From the NCBI GenBank assembly GCA_016934675.1, contig JAFGSJ010000018.1, positions 45,530 through 109,529 of the forward strand: a stretch of DNA of 64,000 nucleotides, in the 5' to 3' direction. Positions 9,137 to 19,568 of this stretch are shown in pieces. A program made the translations under genes and the position numbers. Source of the DNA: a bacterium (GTDB taxonomy: Bacteria > CSSED10-310 > JAFGSJ01). How positions within the stretch are numbered: position 1 is the first letter of the stretch; each line of letters starts with the position of its first letter. The notes beneath the pieces are model-generated. The model had not been told where the DNA came from and did not search any database. It saw only the letters and a list, made by a program, of their open reading frames with translations.

Positions 9137-10954
9137 ATGGCTAGTCGTCTAGGTGAAATGCTTGTCACAGCAAAACTCGTCACCAAGGAACAATTGGAGC
9201 AAGCTCTGCAGATGCAGAAAAAGCAGGGGGGACGACTTGGGTCCAATCTTGTTCAATTGGGTTTTATTGAGGAAGAAGAGCTTACGGAATTCTTGAGCGA
9301 ACAGTATGGTGTTCCCTCGATCAATCTTTCACACTTTGATATTGACCCTGCGGTTCTGAAACTTGTTCCTGCGGATGTGGCCAAAAAATATCTGTTGATA
9401 CCGCTTAATCGGACCGGTGCTACCTTGACCATCGCCATGGCTGATCCTTCCAATGTTTTTGCCATGGATGATATCAAGTTTCTGACTGGGTATCATGTAG
9501 AACCGGTTGTCGCTTCTGAAGCATCGATTAAAACTTCGCTTGGCAAATATTACGGTGTTGGCAAAAGTCTCGCTACCATTAAAGATGCCGGCATGGATAT
9601 GATGAATGCTGAAGGCGATGAAGCGTTCTCTTTTAGCACTCCCGGAAGTGAAGGTGGTGAGGAAGCAGGTAGTGAGGATTGGGACCAAGAGGTCGGCGAT
9701 TTCGGTGATTTGATTTCAGGAGCTGTCGAGGATATGGAGCTTGTCCAAGAAAGCGATGATACTGGTGTCGCTGTTGCTGAAGCGGAAGATGCACCGATAA
9801 TCAAACTCGTTAATGGTATCTTATTCAAGGCGATCAAGATGGGAGTCAGTGACATTCATTTCGAACCATATGAAAAAGCTTTCAGGGTCCGCTATCGTCT
9901 TGATGGTGTTTTACACCAGGAACTGGGACTTCCCTTGGAAATCCGTAATGCTATTACTTCCCGCGTAAAGATTATGGCCAATCTCGATATTGCTGAACGA
10001 CGTCTGCCTCAAGATGGTCGTATCAAAATCAAATATGGCAAAAGTCAGGATATGGATTTCCGTGTTTCCTGTCTGCCCTGCCTCTTTGGTGAAAAGATCG
10101 TCTTACGTTTGCTTGATAAATCGAATCTTCAGCTCGACATGACCAAGCTTGGATTTGACGAAAAACAATTAGCTGACTTTCAGGAAGCTATCCATAAGCC
10201 CTACGGTATGGTTCTGGTTACAGGTCCGACGGGAAGTGGCAAAACGACAACACTCTATTCTGCCCTGAACCAGCTCAACAAAATTTCCGAAAACATCATG
10301 ACTGCCGAGGATCCGGTCGAATTCAATCTTGCGGGTATCAATCAGGTTCAGATGAGAGATAATATTGGCTTAAATTTTGCCTCTGCTCTCCGGTCATTTC
10401 TCCGTCAGGATCCTGACATCATCATGGTTGGTGAAATTCGTGATTTTGAGACAGCCGAAATTGCGGTAAAAGCTGCCTTGACTGGACACTTGGTCCTTTC
10501 AACTCTGCATACCAATGATGCGCCAAGTACGATCAATCGACTTCTCAATATGGGTATTGAACCCTTTCTCGTTTCTTCATCGGTGATCTTGATCTTGGCT
10601 CAACGACTTGCTCGTAAACTCTGCCAGAAGTGTAAAGAACCAATCGAATTTCCTCCTGAGGCCCTGATCGATGTTGGTTTTTCTGAGGAAGAATCAGCAA
10701 ATCTGACTATTTATAAGGGGAAAGGATGTAGCACCTGCGCTAATAAAGGATATAAGGGCCGGATCGCACTCTATGAAGTGTTACCTATTGATGATCCTAC
10801 ACGTGAATTGATTGTCAGGGGGGCCTCGAGTATTGAAATCAAAGAATATGCCCGTGAAGTCGGTATGTATACCCTGCGTGATTCAGGTTTGACCAAAATC
10901 AGGGAAGGCGTTACCAGTGTCGAAGAGGTTTTAAAGGTCACCTTTGGGAACTAG
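9137..10954 (+). CDS. pilB: Type IV pilus extension ATPase PilB
   Basis: A cytoplasmic secretion-type ATPase (605 residues) that powers pilus polymerisation. The N-terminal MshEN-type domain (about 1-150) contains the repeated LGEMLV and LGSNLVQLG signatures. An acidic, low-complexity linker (about 155-215, rich in Glu, Asp and Ser) leads to the ATPase core. Walker A is GPTGSGKT at 363-370, with the Asp box and a His box in the usual order. Two CxxC pairs (CQKC and CSTC) form the zinc site typical of PilB/GspE. AAGGAG lies 10 bases before the ATG. It is first in the pil cluster. Confidence 0.96.
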   Translation: MASRLGEMLVTAKLVTKEQLEQALQMQKKQGGRLGSNLVQLGFIEEEELTEFLSEQYGVPSINLSHFDIDPAVLKLVPADVAKKYLLIPLNRTGATLTIAMADPSNVFAMDDIKFLTGYHVEPVVASEASIKTSLGKYYGVGKSLATIKDAGMDMMNAEGDEAFSFSTPGSEGGEEAGSEDWDQEVGDFGDLISGAVEDMELVQESDDTGVAVAEAEDAPIIKLVNGILFKAIKMGVSDIHFEPYEKAFRVRYRLDGVLHQELGLPLEIRNAITSRVKIMANLDIAERRLPQDGRIKIKYGKSQDMDFRVSCLPCLFGEKIVLRLLDKSNLQLDMTKLGFDEKQLADFQEAIHKPYGMVLVTGPTGSGKTTTLYSALNQLNKISENIMTAEDPVEFNLAGINQVQMRDNIGLNFASALRSFLRQDPDIIMVGEIRDFETAEIAVKAALTGHLVLSTLHTNDAPSTINRLLNMGIEPFLVSSSVILILAQRLARKLCQKCKEPIEFPPEALIDVGFSEEESANLTIYKGKGCSTCANKGYKGRIALYEVLPIDDPTRELIVRGASSIEIKEYAREVGMYTLRDSGLTKIREGVTSVEEVLKVTFGN

Positions 10955-11095
10955 GTTTTTTTCGCCGGCCATCAGTCTCGGTAACACGATTGAAGGCTTG
11001 TTTATGTCTGGTATGGTGTTTTATTGAACGACAAGAGAACATTAATGAGGAAAGATTGGACCGTGTGTGGTCCTTCTTCGAGAGGGTAAAGAAAA

Positions 11096-12205
11096 ATGGT
11101 CAGTTTACCACAGTTATTGAAAATAATGATAGAGAAGGGCTCAACAGATTTGCATATCACCACAGGAAGTCCACCTCAAATCAGGATTGATGGCCGATTA
11201 GAACCCTTGGATTTTCCACCATTGACGGCAAAAGATACCAAGCAATTGGGTTATAGTGTGCTGACAGATGCTCAAAAGCATCGATTCGAAGAGGATAAAG
11301 AACTTGACTTTTCTTTTGGTGTTAAGGGATTAAGCCGCTTTAGGGCCAATATTTATAATCAGCGGGGGGCAGTTGCCCTGGCCATTCGGACTATCCCTTT
11401 TAAAATTCTTGGTTTTGATGAGTTGGGTCTGCCCAAAGTTGTGTCTGAATTTGCCAAAAAGCCTAAAGGGCTGGTCCTGGTAACTGGGCCGACCGGGAGT
11501 GGTAAATCCACGACTTTGGCATCTATCATTAATAAGATCAATGAAGATCGTTCTGAGCACATAGTTACGATTGAAGACCCGATTGAGTATCTCCATACAC
11601 ATAAAAAGTGCGTAGTAAATCAGCGGGAGATCGGTCAGGATACGAAAAGTTTCAATATCGCTCTTCGTTCTGTTTTGCGTCAGGACCCCGATATTATTCT
11701 CATTGGAGAGATGCGTGATATCGAAACCATGGAGATGGCTTTACGCTGTGCTGAAACCGGTCACTTGACCTTTGCGACTCTTCATACAAATTCATGCGAC
11801 CAGACGATCAACCGTATCGTGGACTCCTTTCCTGCACATCAACAGACCCAGATTCGGGTCCAACTTTCCTTCGTTCTTGAAGGGATTCTCTGTCAGGCCC
11901 TGCTGCCAAAAATGAGTGGACATGGTCGTTGTCTGGCTCTGGAGATCATGTGTCCCAATGCCGCCATCAGGAACCTGATCAGAGAGGATAAAATCCATCA
12001 GATTTACTCGACTATGCAAACCGGCCAGGATAAATTCGGCATGCAGACATTCAACCAGAGTTTGTTTAATTTATATACTAAGCGTCAGATTTCGCTCCAG
12101 GAAGCCATGTCCAGATCAATTAAACCTGATGAGCTTGAACAAATGATTTCCAAGGGACCAACGGCATCTAGTGCTTCTCAACAACCGAATCGCCGCCCTC
12201 GGTGA
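11096..12205 (+). CDS. pilT: Type IV pilus retraction ATPase PilT
   Basis: A 369-residue hexameric ATPase that depolymerises the pilus. It starts MVSLPQLLKIMIEKGSTDLH, the usual PilT N-terminus. Walker A is GPTGSGKS at 131-138, and the AIRTIP and GEMRDIETM signatures of PilT are present; the latter is the Walker B region. It lacks the MshEN domain and zinc cysteines of PilB. The C-terminus ends in a short Ser/Pro/Arg-rich tail. It lies 141 bases after pilB, a gap with no obvious promoter, and 96 bases before pilC. Confidence 0.96.
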   Translation: MVSLPQLLKIMIEKGSTDLHITTGSPPQIRIDGRLEPLDFPPLTAKDTKQLGYSVLTDAQKHRFEEDKELDFSFGVKGLSRFRANIYNQRGAVALAIRTIPFKILGFDELGLPKVVSEFAKKPKGLVLVTGPTGSGKSTTLASIINKINEDRSEHIVTIEDPIEYLHTHKKCVVNQREIGQDTKSFNIALRSVLRQDPDIILIGEMRDIETMEMALRCAETGHLTFATLHTNSCDQTINRIVDSFPAHQQTQIRVQLSFVLEGILCQALLPKMSGHGRCLALEIMCPNAAIRNLIREDKIHQIYSTMQTGQDKFGMQTFNQSLFNLYTKRQISLQEAMSRSIKPDELEQMISKGPTASSASQQPNRRPR

Positions 12206-12301
12206 AATGGTGACATAGTGAGTCATAATGCATATTTTACTATGAATACTTGCAGTTACATATGAGTTAAAATGGCAAATCCCTTACGAGGAGGTTGATG
12301 T

Positions 12302-13510
12302 ATGCCTGAATTTAAATGGAAGGGGACCGATAAAAGTGGTGCTCAGAAAAGTGGTATGATGGAAGCGGATGACGCCGAAATTGTTAAAGCGCATCTTCGC
12401 CGACAAGGTATCAATGCGACCTCAGTCAAAAAGCGAGCCAAAGATATAGAAATTGTTATTCCAGGTCTATCAAACCGCGTTTCCGATAAAGACCTGGTCG
12501 TCTTTACCAGGACTTTTTCAACGATGATCGATGCTGGCCTTCCTTTGGTCCAATGTCTGGAAATCCTTTCCCAGCAGACCGAGAATCCTACGCTTGCTAA
12601 AGCGATTAAAGCAGTCAGAAGTGAGGTAGAATCTGGTTCAACTTATGCTGATGCTTTGAGAAAACAACCTAAATATTTCGATTCACTCTACTGTAACATG
12701 GTCGAAGCCGGTGAAACTGGTGGTATTCTCGATACCATTTTGAACAGATTAGCGTCAACCATGGAAAAGAATCTTGCTCTGAAACGACAGGTCAAATCGG
12801 CTATGACCTACCCGTCCGTGGTTATTGTCGTTGCAGTCGGGGTTGTCATGCTCCTCTTGACCAAAGTTATCCCAACATTTGTAAATATTTTCGACCAACT
12901 GGGTGGTGCTTTACCAGTCCCGACCCAGATCGTTATGATGTTCAGTGATTTTGCCGTGAAATATTCACTCTTGCTTATCGTTGGGGCTATTGCCATGATT
13001 ATTGCTCTCAGGCAAATATATAAGACACCGAAAGGTCGTTATTTCTTTGATTCACTTCTTTTAAAACTCCCTGTTCTCGGGACATTATTAAGGAAAATTG
13101 CGGTCGCCAAATTCACCCGGACCCTTTCCACCCTTCTATCTTCTGGTGTCCCCATCCTGGACGGTCTGGAAATTACCGCTCGAACATCTGGCAATGCAGT
13201 TGTCGAGGAAGCAATTCTAAAAACACGGGTCAGCATCAGTGAAGGTAAAACAATTTCAGAACCATTATCTGAAACAGAGGTCTTCCCTCCCATGGTGGTC
13301 CAGATGATCGCTGTCGGAGAATCAACTGGTGCCTTAGATGCTATGTTAAACAAGATTGCTGATTTCTATGACGAGGAGGTTGATGTCGCAGTTGATAACT
13401 TGACCCAGCTTCTTGAACCTATGCTCATGGTATTCCTCGGTGGAACAGTGGGTTTTGTCGTCATTGCTATGTATATGCCCATGTTTGCATTGATCTCACA
13501 ACTTCAATAA
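12302..13510 (+). CDS. pilC: Type IV pilus inner-membrane platform protein PilC
   Basis: A polytopic inner-membrane protein (402 residues) that couples the PilB and PilT motors to pilin assembly. Two GspF domains are visible (about 70-195 and 275-398), each with the family pattern FTRTFSTMIDAGLPLVQCL or FTRTLSTLLSSGVPILDGL and a GE.TG turn. Membrane helices lie near 170-190, 220-240 and 372-395. Length is standard. A strong ribosome site, GAGGAGG, precedes the ATG. Confidence 0.96.
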   Translation: MPEFKWKGTDKSGAQKSGMMEADDAEIVKAHLRRQGINATSVKKRAKDIEIVIPGLSNRVSDKDLVVFTRTFSTMIDAGLPLVQCLEILSQQTENPTLAKAIKAVRSEVESGSTYADALRKQPKYFDSLYCNMVEAGETGGILDTILNRLASTMEKNLALKRQVKSAMTYPSVVIVVAVGVVMLLLTKVIPTFVNIFDQLGGALPVPTQIVMMFSDFAVKYSLLLIVGAIAMIIALRQIYKTPKGRYFFDSLLLKLPVLGTLLRKIAVAKFTRTLSTLLSSGVPILDGLEITARTSGNAVVEEAILKTRVSISEGKTISEPLSETEVFPPMVVQMIAVGESTGALDAMLNKIADFYDEEVDVAVDNLTQLLEPMLMVFLGGTVGFVVIAMYMPMFALISQLQ

Positions 13511-13543
13511 GCCCTATTCTTTCAATTATTGTGTTGGAGCAAC

Positions 13544-15292
13544 ATGATTTCTGTTACTCCTCAAAACCAAAATGGTTTTCAGTTGTCGTTACAGTCGCGA
13601 TACTCATCAAAGATTTTTGATCAAATAAGATATCTCATGATTTTGAGGGTCGTGATTATCACGACTTTCATGATCGTTGCTTTACCGCTTCTTTATGAAA
13701 CAGGACATGAGAACATATTGTGGTTTATTGTCGGGCTCATTATACTACTCTATTTCCTGACAATTATTTACAGTCTTTTCTTATATCGTATTAAAAATCT
13801 GTCCGCTTTCGCTTATTTTCAGATTTCAGGCGATATTCTTTTTGAAACGGGTCTCATTTATATTTCCGGACCAATTTACAGTCCTCTGGTATTTCTTTAT
13901 ATTATATCTATTATTGCTGCAGGTATACTTCTCTCAACTCAGGGTTCATACATCATCGCATCCCTCAGTTGCATTTTGTATGGTTTATTGTCTGCCCTTC
14001 ACCAAAACGAAATTATTCCTTCTTTGAATATTTTTGGTTTTATTGAAACATCATTCTCGACAGGCGATCTTCTTTACAAACTCTTTATCAATTTCTGCTC
14101 GTTTTATCTCGTAGCTTTTCTCTCGAATCATCTTATTAAAAATTTAAGAAAGGCAGGGGAAGAACTTAACACAAAAAAAGAAGACCTTCTCCGACTTCAG
14201 AAATTGAACGAAAATATCTTACGCAGCATCGACAGCGGCCTTATCGCAGTCAATCTTGAAGGTAAAATTGCCACTTTTAATCTAGCGGCTGAGCGATTGA
14301 CAGGATATTCAGAGAAAGAAGTCATAGGCCAAGCAGTATCGCGGATTCTTCCTATCGACGATCTCATCGACTTCCGTTCCATGGACAAGCTCAGTGAACA
14401 ACTAAATCGCTTTGAACACATGTTCAAAACTAAAGATGACCGTGAACTCTACTTAGGTTTTTCGATATCCAATCTTTATGATGAACATGGCAAAAACACA
14501 GGATATATCATTATTTTTCAAGACCTTACGGATTATAAAAAGTTGGAACATACCCAGAAAAAAAATGAAAAAATGGCGATTCTGGGTGAGCTTGCTGCTC
14601 GTATGGCTCATGAAATCAGGAACCCACTGACTTCGATGAAGGGTTCTATTGAAATTATTTCCAAAGAATCCACAATTCAAGCATCAAATAAGAAATTAGT
14701 TGATATTATCCTCCGTGAATCCGAACGATTAAACCGATTGATTTCAGATTTTTTACAGTATGCCCAACCTCGAAAAATAATGGCCAAACGATTCTCGATC
14801 ACCGATGTACTCAAAGAATTGATCATTCTCCTGGCCAACCATCCTCGAATGGATAATCGGATCAATTTAGAACTCTTGTTACCAGATGATGATATCTGGC
14901 TGTATGGTGACATGTTCCAAATCAAACAGGTTTTTTTAAATTTATGCTTGAACAGCCTTGATGCTATGCCATCTGGAGGAACCCTAAGCCTCATAATGAC
15001 CGATAAGAAAACTGAACGAGTAATTTTATCAATGAAACCTGATTTTGTTCAATTACTTGATCAAAAGTGCTATGTTGCCATATTAGTAAAAGATAGTGGT
15101 CAGGGAATTCCAGCTAAATACAAGGATCAGATTTTTACTCCGTTTTTCAGCACTAAGGAGTCTGGAACAGGTCTTGGGTTGGCCATTGCTTATCGTATTG
15201 TCGAAAACCATAATGGCCAAATCGATTATATATCACTGGAGAATACGGGGACTACGTTCATTGTGCTGTTGCCTAAGGATAAATCAGCGTAA
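13544..15292 (+). CDS. pilS: PilS-type sensor histidine kinase
   Basis: A membrane sensor (582 residues) that phosphorylates PilR. The ATG at 13544, four bases after GGAG, is preferred to the TTG at 13529. About six membrane helices fill residues 30-200, as in PilS, where pilin in the membrane is the known signal. A short coiled coil leads to a PAS domain (about 220-325). The phospho-acceptor is H356 in HEIRNPLTS, and the HATPase domain has NLCLNSLDAM, DSGQGIP and GTGLGLAI. The gene lies between pilC and pilR, with a 13-base gap to pilR, so it is co-transcribed with pilR. Confidence 0.93.
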   Translation: MISVTPQNQNGFQLSLQSRYSSKIFDQIRYLMILRVVIITTFMIVALPLLYETGHENILWFIVGLIILLYFLTIIYSLFLYRIKNLSAFAYFQISGDILFETGLIYISGPIYSPLVFLYIISIIAAGILLSTQGSYIIASLSCILYGLLSALHQNEIIPSLNIFGFIETSFSTGDLLYKLFINFCSFYLVAFLSNHLIKNLRKAGEELNTKKEDLLRLQKLNENILRSIDSGLIAVNLEGKIATFNLAAERLTGYSEKEVIGQAVSRILPIDDLIDFRSMDKLSEQLNRFEHMFKTKDDRELYLGFSISNLYDEHGKNTGYIIIFQDLTDYKKLEHTQKKNEKMAILGELAARMAHEIRNPLTSMKGSIEIISKESTIQASNKKLVDIILRESERLNRLISDFLQYAQPRKIMAKRFSITDVLKELIILLANHPRMDNRINLELLLPDDDIWLYGDMFQIKQVFLNLCLNSLDAMPSGGTLSLIMTDKKTERVILSMKPDFVQLLDQKCYVAILVKDSGQGIPAKYKDQIFTPFFSTKESGTGLGLAIAYRIVENHNGQIDYISLENTGTTFIVLLPKDKSA

Positions 15293-15305
15293 GGGATGAT
15301 TGAAA

Positions 15306-16697
15306 ATGAGAAGCATTCTGGTTGTTGATGATGAGAAAAGTTTACGTGAGTTCCTTTCGGAAGTACTCGAAAAAGACGGTTTTGAAGTTTTTGTTGCTGA
15401 TAATGGACTTTCAGCACTAACTCATATTGAAAATGAAGATATTGATCTCGCCTTGGTTGATTTAAAAATGCCCGGTATGGATGGGATGGAACTCCTTGAA
15501 GAAATTAAAGCGAAATTTTCTCATATCAGTGTGATCATGATGACGGCTTATGGCTCGGAAAAAACAGCTGTCGACGCCATGAAACGCGGCGCATCCAACT
15601 ATCTCAAAAAACCGTTTGAGTCCATCGATGAGTTAAAACTTGTTATAAAAAAGGAATTTGAGAGTCAGCGAATAAAAAAGGAAAATATATTACTGAAACA
15701 ACATCTTGAGAAAAAATATCCTTTTCATAATATTGTAGGTATAAGTGAAAAAATACGATCTGTATTTGAAATTATGACAAAGGTTAAGAATCTTGACAGT
15801 ACAATTCTTATCACTGGAGAAAGTGGGACCGGGAAAGAACTGGTAGCTTCCTCGATCCACTATACGAGTCATATTCGAGATAAACCTTTCATTACAGTTA
15901 GTTGTGGAGCATTACCTGAGAATTTGCTTGAATCAGAGTTATTTGGTCATACCAAGGGGGCTTTTACAGGCGCGGTCACACATAAAGTTGGGCTGTTAGA
16001 ATTAGCCCAAGAGGGCACTTTTTTTCTTGATGAAATTGGTGAAGCATCTCCATCTATTCAAGTTAAATTGCTGAGGGTTCTACAGAATAAAACTTTTATG
16101 AGGGTTGGCGGTACAAAACCGATAACGGTCAATGTCAGGATCATAGCTGCGACCAATAAAAACTTGGAAGAAGCAGTGACATCAGGTCACTTTCGTGAAG
16201 ATTTATTTTATCGATTAAATGTAATACCGATTCATATTCCCCCGCTACGGGAGCGTCCTGAAGACATACGTCCCTTGATAGACCATTTTATCAAAATGTA
16301 TTGCCAAAAGCACAGTATTCCGCTGAAATCGATGGATGAAGACGTTTACGATCATCTCCTTTCCTTTCATTGGCCAGGAAATGTTCGTCAGCTTGAAAAT
16401 GTTATTGAACGTATGTTGGCTCTTGAGAGTAGTAACACACTCTCTTTTCAGAGTCTTCCGCAAAGCATAAAGCATTTTCATCAAGCGCAGAATTCATTAG
16501 TTCCCGAGTTTCATGAAGGAGGTGTTGATCTGGAAAATATTATTGAGCACATTGAAAAGAAGTATTTGATCGAAGCAATGCAGTTCTCGAAGGGAATGAA
16601 AAAAAATGCTGCAAAATTACTCAACATATCCTTCAGATCGTTGCGATATCGTCTCCAGAAATATGCAATTGATGATGACGAAGGTGATCTGCAATAA
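15306..16697 (+). CDS. pilR: PilR-type sigma-54-dependent response regulator
   Basis: An NtrC-family activator (463 residues). The ATG at 15306 ([10 protein letters not shown]) is chosen over a TTG six bases earlier. The receiver domain has the phosphorylation site D52 in LVDLKMPG. The AAA+ domain carries Walker A GESGTGKE and an intact GAFTGA loop, needed to contact sigma-54. The Fis-type helix-turn-helix is at the C-terminus ([17 protein letters not shown]). Its evident target is pilA, transcribed toward it from 19.5 kb, which has a consensus -24/-12 promoter and upstream palindromes. Confidence 0.95.
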   Translation: MRSILVVDDEKSLREFLSEVLEKDGFEVFVADNGLSALTHIENEDIDLALVDLKMPGMDGMELLEEIKAKFSHISVIMMTAYGSEKTAVDAMKRGASNYLKKPFESIDELKLVIKKEFESQRIKKENILLKQHLEKKYPFHNIVGISEKIRSVFEIMTKVKNLDSTILITGESGTGKELVASSIHYTSHIRDKPFITVSCGALPENLLESELFGHTKGAFTGAVTHKVGLLELAQEGTFFLDEIGEASPSIQVKLLRVLQNKTFMRVGGTKPITVNVRIIAATNKNLEEAVTSGHFREDLFYRLNVIPIHIPPLRERPEDIRPLIDHFIKMYCQKHSIPLKSMDEDVYDHLLSFHWPGNVRQLENVIERMLALESSNTLSFQSLPQSIKHFHQAQNSLVPEFHEGGVDLENIIEHIEKKYLIEAMQFSKGMKKNAAKLLNISFRSLRYRLQKYAIDDDEGDLQ

Positions 16698-16721
16698 ACA
16701 ATTCTTCTAAGGAGAATTTCC

Positions 16722-17147
16722 ATGAATCATAGCAGGAATTTCTGTGAATCGGAAATGGGTGGCGGTCCCTCAAGTAGTGGTACCTACATCTTTATATTAC
16801 TTGTCGCTTGTATTATCTATTTCGGAATAGTCTATGGACCTGCATTCTATAAAGATTACATGCTTGAAAATGAAATTGTTGACACGTTGGGTTATGACCG
16901 CTTTAAAATTCTAAAAAAGCCATCAACCGATGAAATAAGAAAGCAAATTGTCACAATTGGGAAAAAATGGGGGGCGTCATTCCCTGAACAGTCAGGATAT
17001 AGTGATCAAACTTTCCTCGAAGTGGAAGAAGATGGTGCTTTCTTTAAAGCTGAATATCGTTATTCACGCCAGATTAAACACCTTGTAGGCCAACCTAAAA
17101 CAAAATGGTTCCACCATAAAGTCATATTGAATTCGAATACAAAATAG
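16722..17147 (+). CDS. Small single-pass membrane protein after pilR
   Basis: A 141-residue protein I cannot assign. A short N-terminal segment with GGGPSSSG precedes one membrane helix (about 24-43, FILLVACIIYFGIVYGPAF). About 95 residues then probably lie outside the cytoplasmic membrane, with mixed charge and several aromatics. It begins 24 bases after pilR with AAGGAGAA in front of the ATG, so it belongs to the pil transcript. Its position suggests a role in pilus assembly or pilin sensing, but nothing in the sequence proves it. It converges with the following minus-strand gene. Confidence 0.7.
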   Translation: MNHSRNFCESEMGGGPSSSGTYIFILLVACIIYFGIVYGPAFYKDYMLENEIVDTLGYDRFKILKKPSTDEIRKQIVTIGKKWGASFPEQSGYSDQTFLEVEEDGAFFKAEYRYSRQIKHLVGQPKTKWFHHKVILNSNTK

Positions 17148-17227
17148 CTGGATTTGGATGAAGTTCGAACAGTAAGGTCATTGGATATAATTCCCTTTGG
17201 GTATATCTCAAACTCAGCTTATGATGT

Positions 17228-18907
17228 TTATTCAGTCGTATGCGAAGCAATATAATATGAATAGAAATTAGTATTGCATCGAGAAATTCGTTGCATCTTG
17301 GTATAGTTTTGAAACCATGTTGAATAATGTTGCGGTTTTTCAATGGAGAAAGAAGGCGAATCAGTTATAAGATAACTGAATCTAGCATGAACTAAATTAA
17401 ATGACTTGAACCAGGTCGATTGGTATTGTCTGAAGAAATTCTGTTCGAGTACATGAACAGAAGAATGACGTAGTCCGGCAAGGATAAGGGCTGCAGTTAT
17501 CGTTGCATTCCAGGATGCACTATTTTCAGCATACTGATTGATTGCTAAACCTGACTCAATCGGTATTTTTCCGAAATACTGTCCCTCAAAATACCAAGGA
17601 AATGATAACAGGTGACGAAAAATTACGATCCGATCTTGACCGAACCCTTCGATATACTGCTGATACCATAAAAGAAAAAACAAGTTACTGTATTCTGTAA
17701 AAATATATGCATGTGCAGATGTCTCACCGATCAATCCACGGCCAAAAAGGGTCAGATCAAGTGCATCCACCCCTTGAAACAGTGGTGATACTCGTTGGCA
17801 GTGATCAATGATGCCAAAACAACAACCTGTTATTACACTCAGTATCAGTGCAATTGCTATTACTGATCGAAAATACAACGGACTCTTTTGGCTCATGTTT
17901 TTGTATGAAATGTGCAGTGTCTCATACAAGGATTCCAATCCAATTGCTATCCAACAACATATTATCATCAGACCTGGCAAAAAAAAGAAACGACTCTCAT
18001 TCGAATGATAAAGACTCACTGAACAGAGTGATAACAGAAAAAGAATGCTTAGTACAACGATCAGGTTACGATCCTTACATAAACCGCGATAGAGACCATA
18101 GCCTGCAATCAGAAGCCAAACCCAAAAAAAATCTGCTTCGAGGAGATGATACATCCTCATGAATACTGCTTTTCCTGATAGCACCCGGCAAGTATCCAGC
18201 ACAGAAGGAATAGCCTCATCCTGAGCAGTAATAAGACTAATGAACTTATCGAATCTGACTGGATCGCCCCAATTTACCACAGGATGACCTGATGAGCGTA
18301 GAGGAAGATAAAGCCAGATTGAACAGCCCATCAGAAAAAGGGTAAAGGGTAGCAATACAAATCGTTTTGAGACCCATTTATGTGATCCTGATGCAGAAAG
18401 GACAAAAACAGGAATGAAAATGAGGAGGGTCAAATGATGAGTAAGACTCATACCTGCGAAAAAAGAAAAAAAATATAACCATCGGATGTCCCGAACTGTA
18501 CGCCATCTCAACCAACAGTGTAAAAACAAACCAAAACAAAGAAGATTAAAAGCATAAACTTCAGTTTTTAAAATGCTTTCAAGACAGGAAGGTATAAAAA
18601 AAATAAAAATGGCAACAAAAAAAGAAAAACGTCCGGCTATACTTCGAAAAAGTGAATGATACAACCAAAAAATTCCCAAACCAATCAACAAAGAAAGCAG
18701 ATGGCTGCGATAGACAACCGAACCGAGTGGCAGTAAAGAGATGAGTTTGATCAAATGAAGGTATAAAGGATACCCCGGAGGATGACTTATACCCAGATGA
18801 TAACCTGCACTGGCCAGAAGAGGACCTTCACCCAAAAGGATATCAAGAGGTATGAATCTGATAAATAGAAACGCTATCCCCAAACAGAAAATGATTTTAT
18901 TATGCAA
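17228..18907 (-). CDS. DUF2723-family polytopic membrane protein (glycosyltransferase-like)
   Basis: The reading frame is open from 18967, but its first 14 codons are the hairpin of the pilA terminator. A TTG at 18907 (LHNKIIFCLG) is therefore a better start, giving about 559 residues. The N-terminal part has many membrane helices and the family signature GYHLGISHPPGYPLYLHL, a region that in lipid-linked-sugar glycosyltransferases of the PMT/GT39 type follows the first loop. The C-terminal 180 residues are mostly soluble. Members often accompany surface-glycan or protein-glycosylation genes, as here. The strong terminator just upstream means that it needs read-through from pilA or its own unseen promoter. 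Base composition is visibly AT-rich. Confidence 0.8.
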   Translation of the reverse strand: MHNKIIFCLGIAFLFIRFIPLDILLGEGPLLASAGYHLGISHPPGYPLYLHLIKLISLLPLGSVVYRSHLLSLLIGLGIFWLYHSLFRSIAGRFSFFVAIFIFFIPSCLESILKTEVYAFNLLCFGLFLHCWLRWRTVRDIRWLYFFSFFAGMSLTHHLTLLIFIPVFVLSASGSHKWVSKRFVLLPFTLFLMGCSIWLYLPLRSSGHPVVNWGDPVRFDKFISLITAQDEAIPSVLDTCRVLSGKAVFMRMYHLLEADFFWVWLLIAGYGLYRGLCKDRNLIVVLSILFLLSLCSVSLYHSNESRFFFLPGLMIICCWIAIGLESLYETLHISYKNMSQKSPLYFRSVIAIALILSVITGCCFGIIDHCQRVSPLFQGVDALDLTLFGRGLIGETSAHAYIFTEYSNLFFLLWYQQYIEGFGQDRIVIFRHLLSFPWYFEGQYFGKIPIESGLAINQYAENSASWNATITAALILAGLRHSSVHVLEQNFFRQYQSTWFKSFNLVHARFSYLITDSPSFSIEKPQHYSTWFQNYTKMQRISRCNTNFYSYYIASHTTE

Positions 18908-18920
18908 ACGAGCTTCTTTA

Positions 18921-18958
18921 AAAGAAAAAAAGGGGTAACACCTTAATGTTACCCCTTT
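18921..18958 (-). terminator. Rho-independent terminator of pilA
   Basis: On the minus strand a 12-base-pair stem, AAAGGGGTAACA paired with TGTTACCCCTTT around a six-base loop, is followed at once by a T-rich run. It ends 19 bases or so after the pilA stop and overlaps the extended frame of the next gene, which helps place that gene's start. Confidence 0.92.
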
Positions 18959-18976
18959 ATGCATCATACTATCATA

Positions 18977-19486
18977 TTATTCAATAGCTGGAATCATTGT
19001 CGGATCAGCGGGAGATAACCCCTCACCCAAAGCATCACTCACGCGAATGATTCCACTTTCATCGATATAGAATGATCTGATCCCAGTACTTTGGTAAGTA
19101 ACGGGCCAAGCCGTGGCTGACCACGTCCATATCTGATCGCCGGCTGCACCAACAGGGTCTCCTGGTTGCATATAGAATGTATATCCCGCCTTAAGACCAG
19201 CTCCTAATGCTTCATCCATGAAACCAACACCACCAGCGCCAACACCAGTAGTCAAGTTATCCATATCCATAGAATATGAATGGGGAATTCTATTGTTGTT
19301 GTAGTCAGTTTGAGCAGCAGCAATAGTCTTGCAAGCACCCTGGGCGGCAGCTTCATTAGCAGACATTCTCGACCTGAGCAAACTTGGGATGGCAATAGCG
19401 GCAATAATACCGATAATGGCAACAACGATCAAGAGCTCAATCAGGGTAAAACCTTTCTCATTTCTCACTGGAATTCTCATCTTCAT
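18977..19486 (-). CDS. pilA: Type IV major pilin PilA
   Basis: The pilus subunit (169 residues from the ATG at 19486, five bases after AGGAGG; a GTG at 19492 and an ATG at 19480 are also in frame). The prepilin leader is 12 residues and is cut at G-FTLIELLIVVAIIGI, with the conserved Glu at mature position 5. The mature protein of 157 residues has the usual hydrophobic helix and a globular domain with a Gly-rich loop (TTGVGAGGVGF). There are no cysteines in the last half, so the common C-terminal disulphide loop is absent. The globular part holds one N-linked sequon, N-L-T in MDNLTT, of interest because an STT3 enzyme is encoded 2.4 kb away. Transcription is from the sigma-54 promoter at 19569-19584. 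Confidence 0.96.
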   Translation of the reverse strand: MKMRIPVRNEKGFTLIELLIVVAIIGIIAAIAIPSLLRSRMSANEAAAQGACKTIAAAQTDYNNNRIPHSYSMDMDNLTTGVGAGGVGFMDEALGAGLKAGYTFYMQPGDPVGAAGDQIWTWSATAWPVTYQSTGIRSFYIDESGIIRVSDALGEGLSPADPTMIPAIE

Positions 19487-19568
19487 TTTCACCTCCTTCC
19501 ATTGTCAATTTTATCTCTGTCAAAAGTTTTTTTCTTTGTAACTTCTTTCTTGTCTTGTCCATTGATTA

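Noticed and set aside
10990..11190. 66-residue frame overlapping the pilT start
   Set aside because: It overlaps the conserved PilT N-terminus in another frame and has no homology that I recognise.
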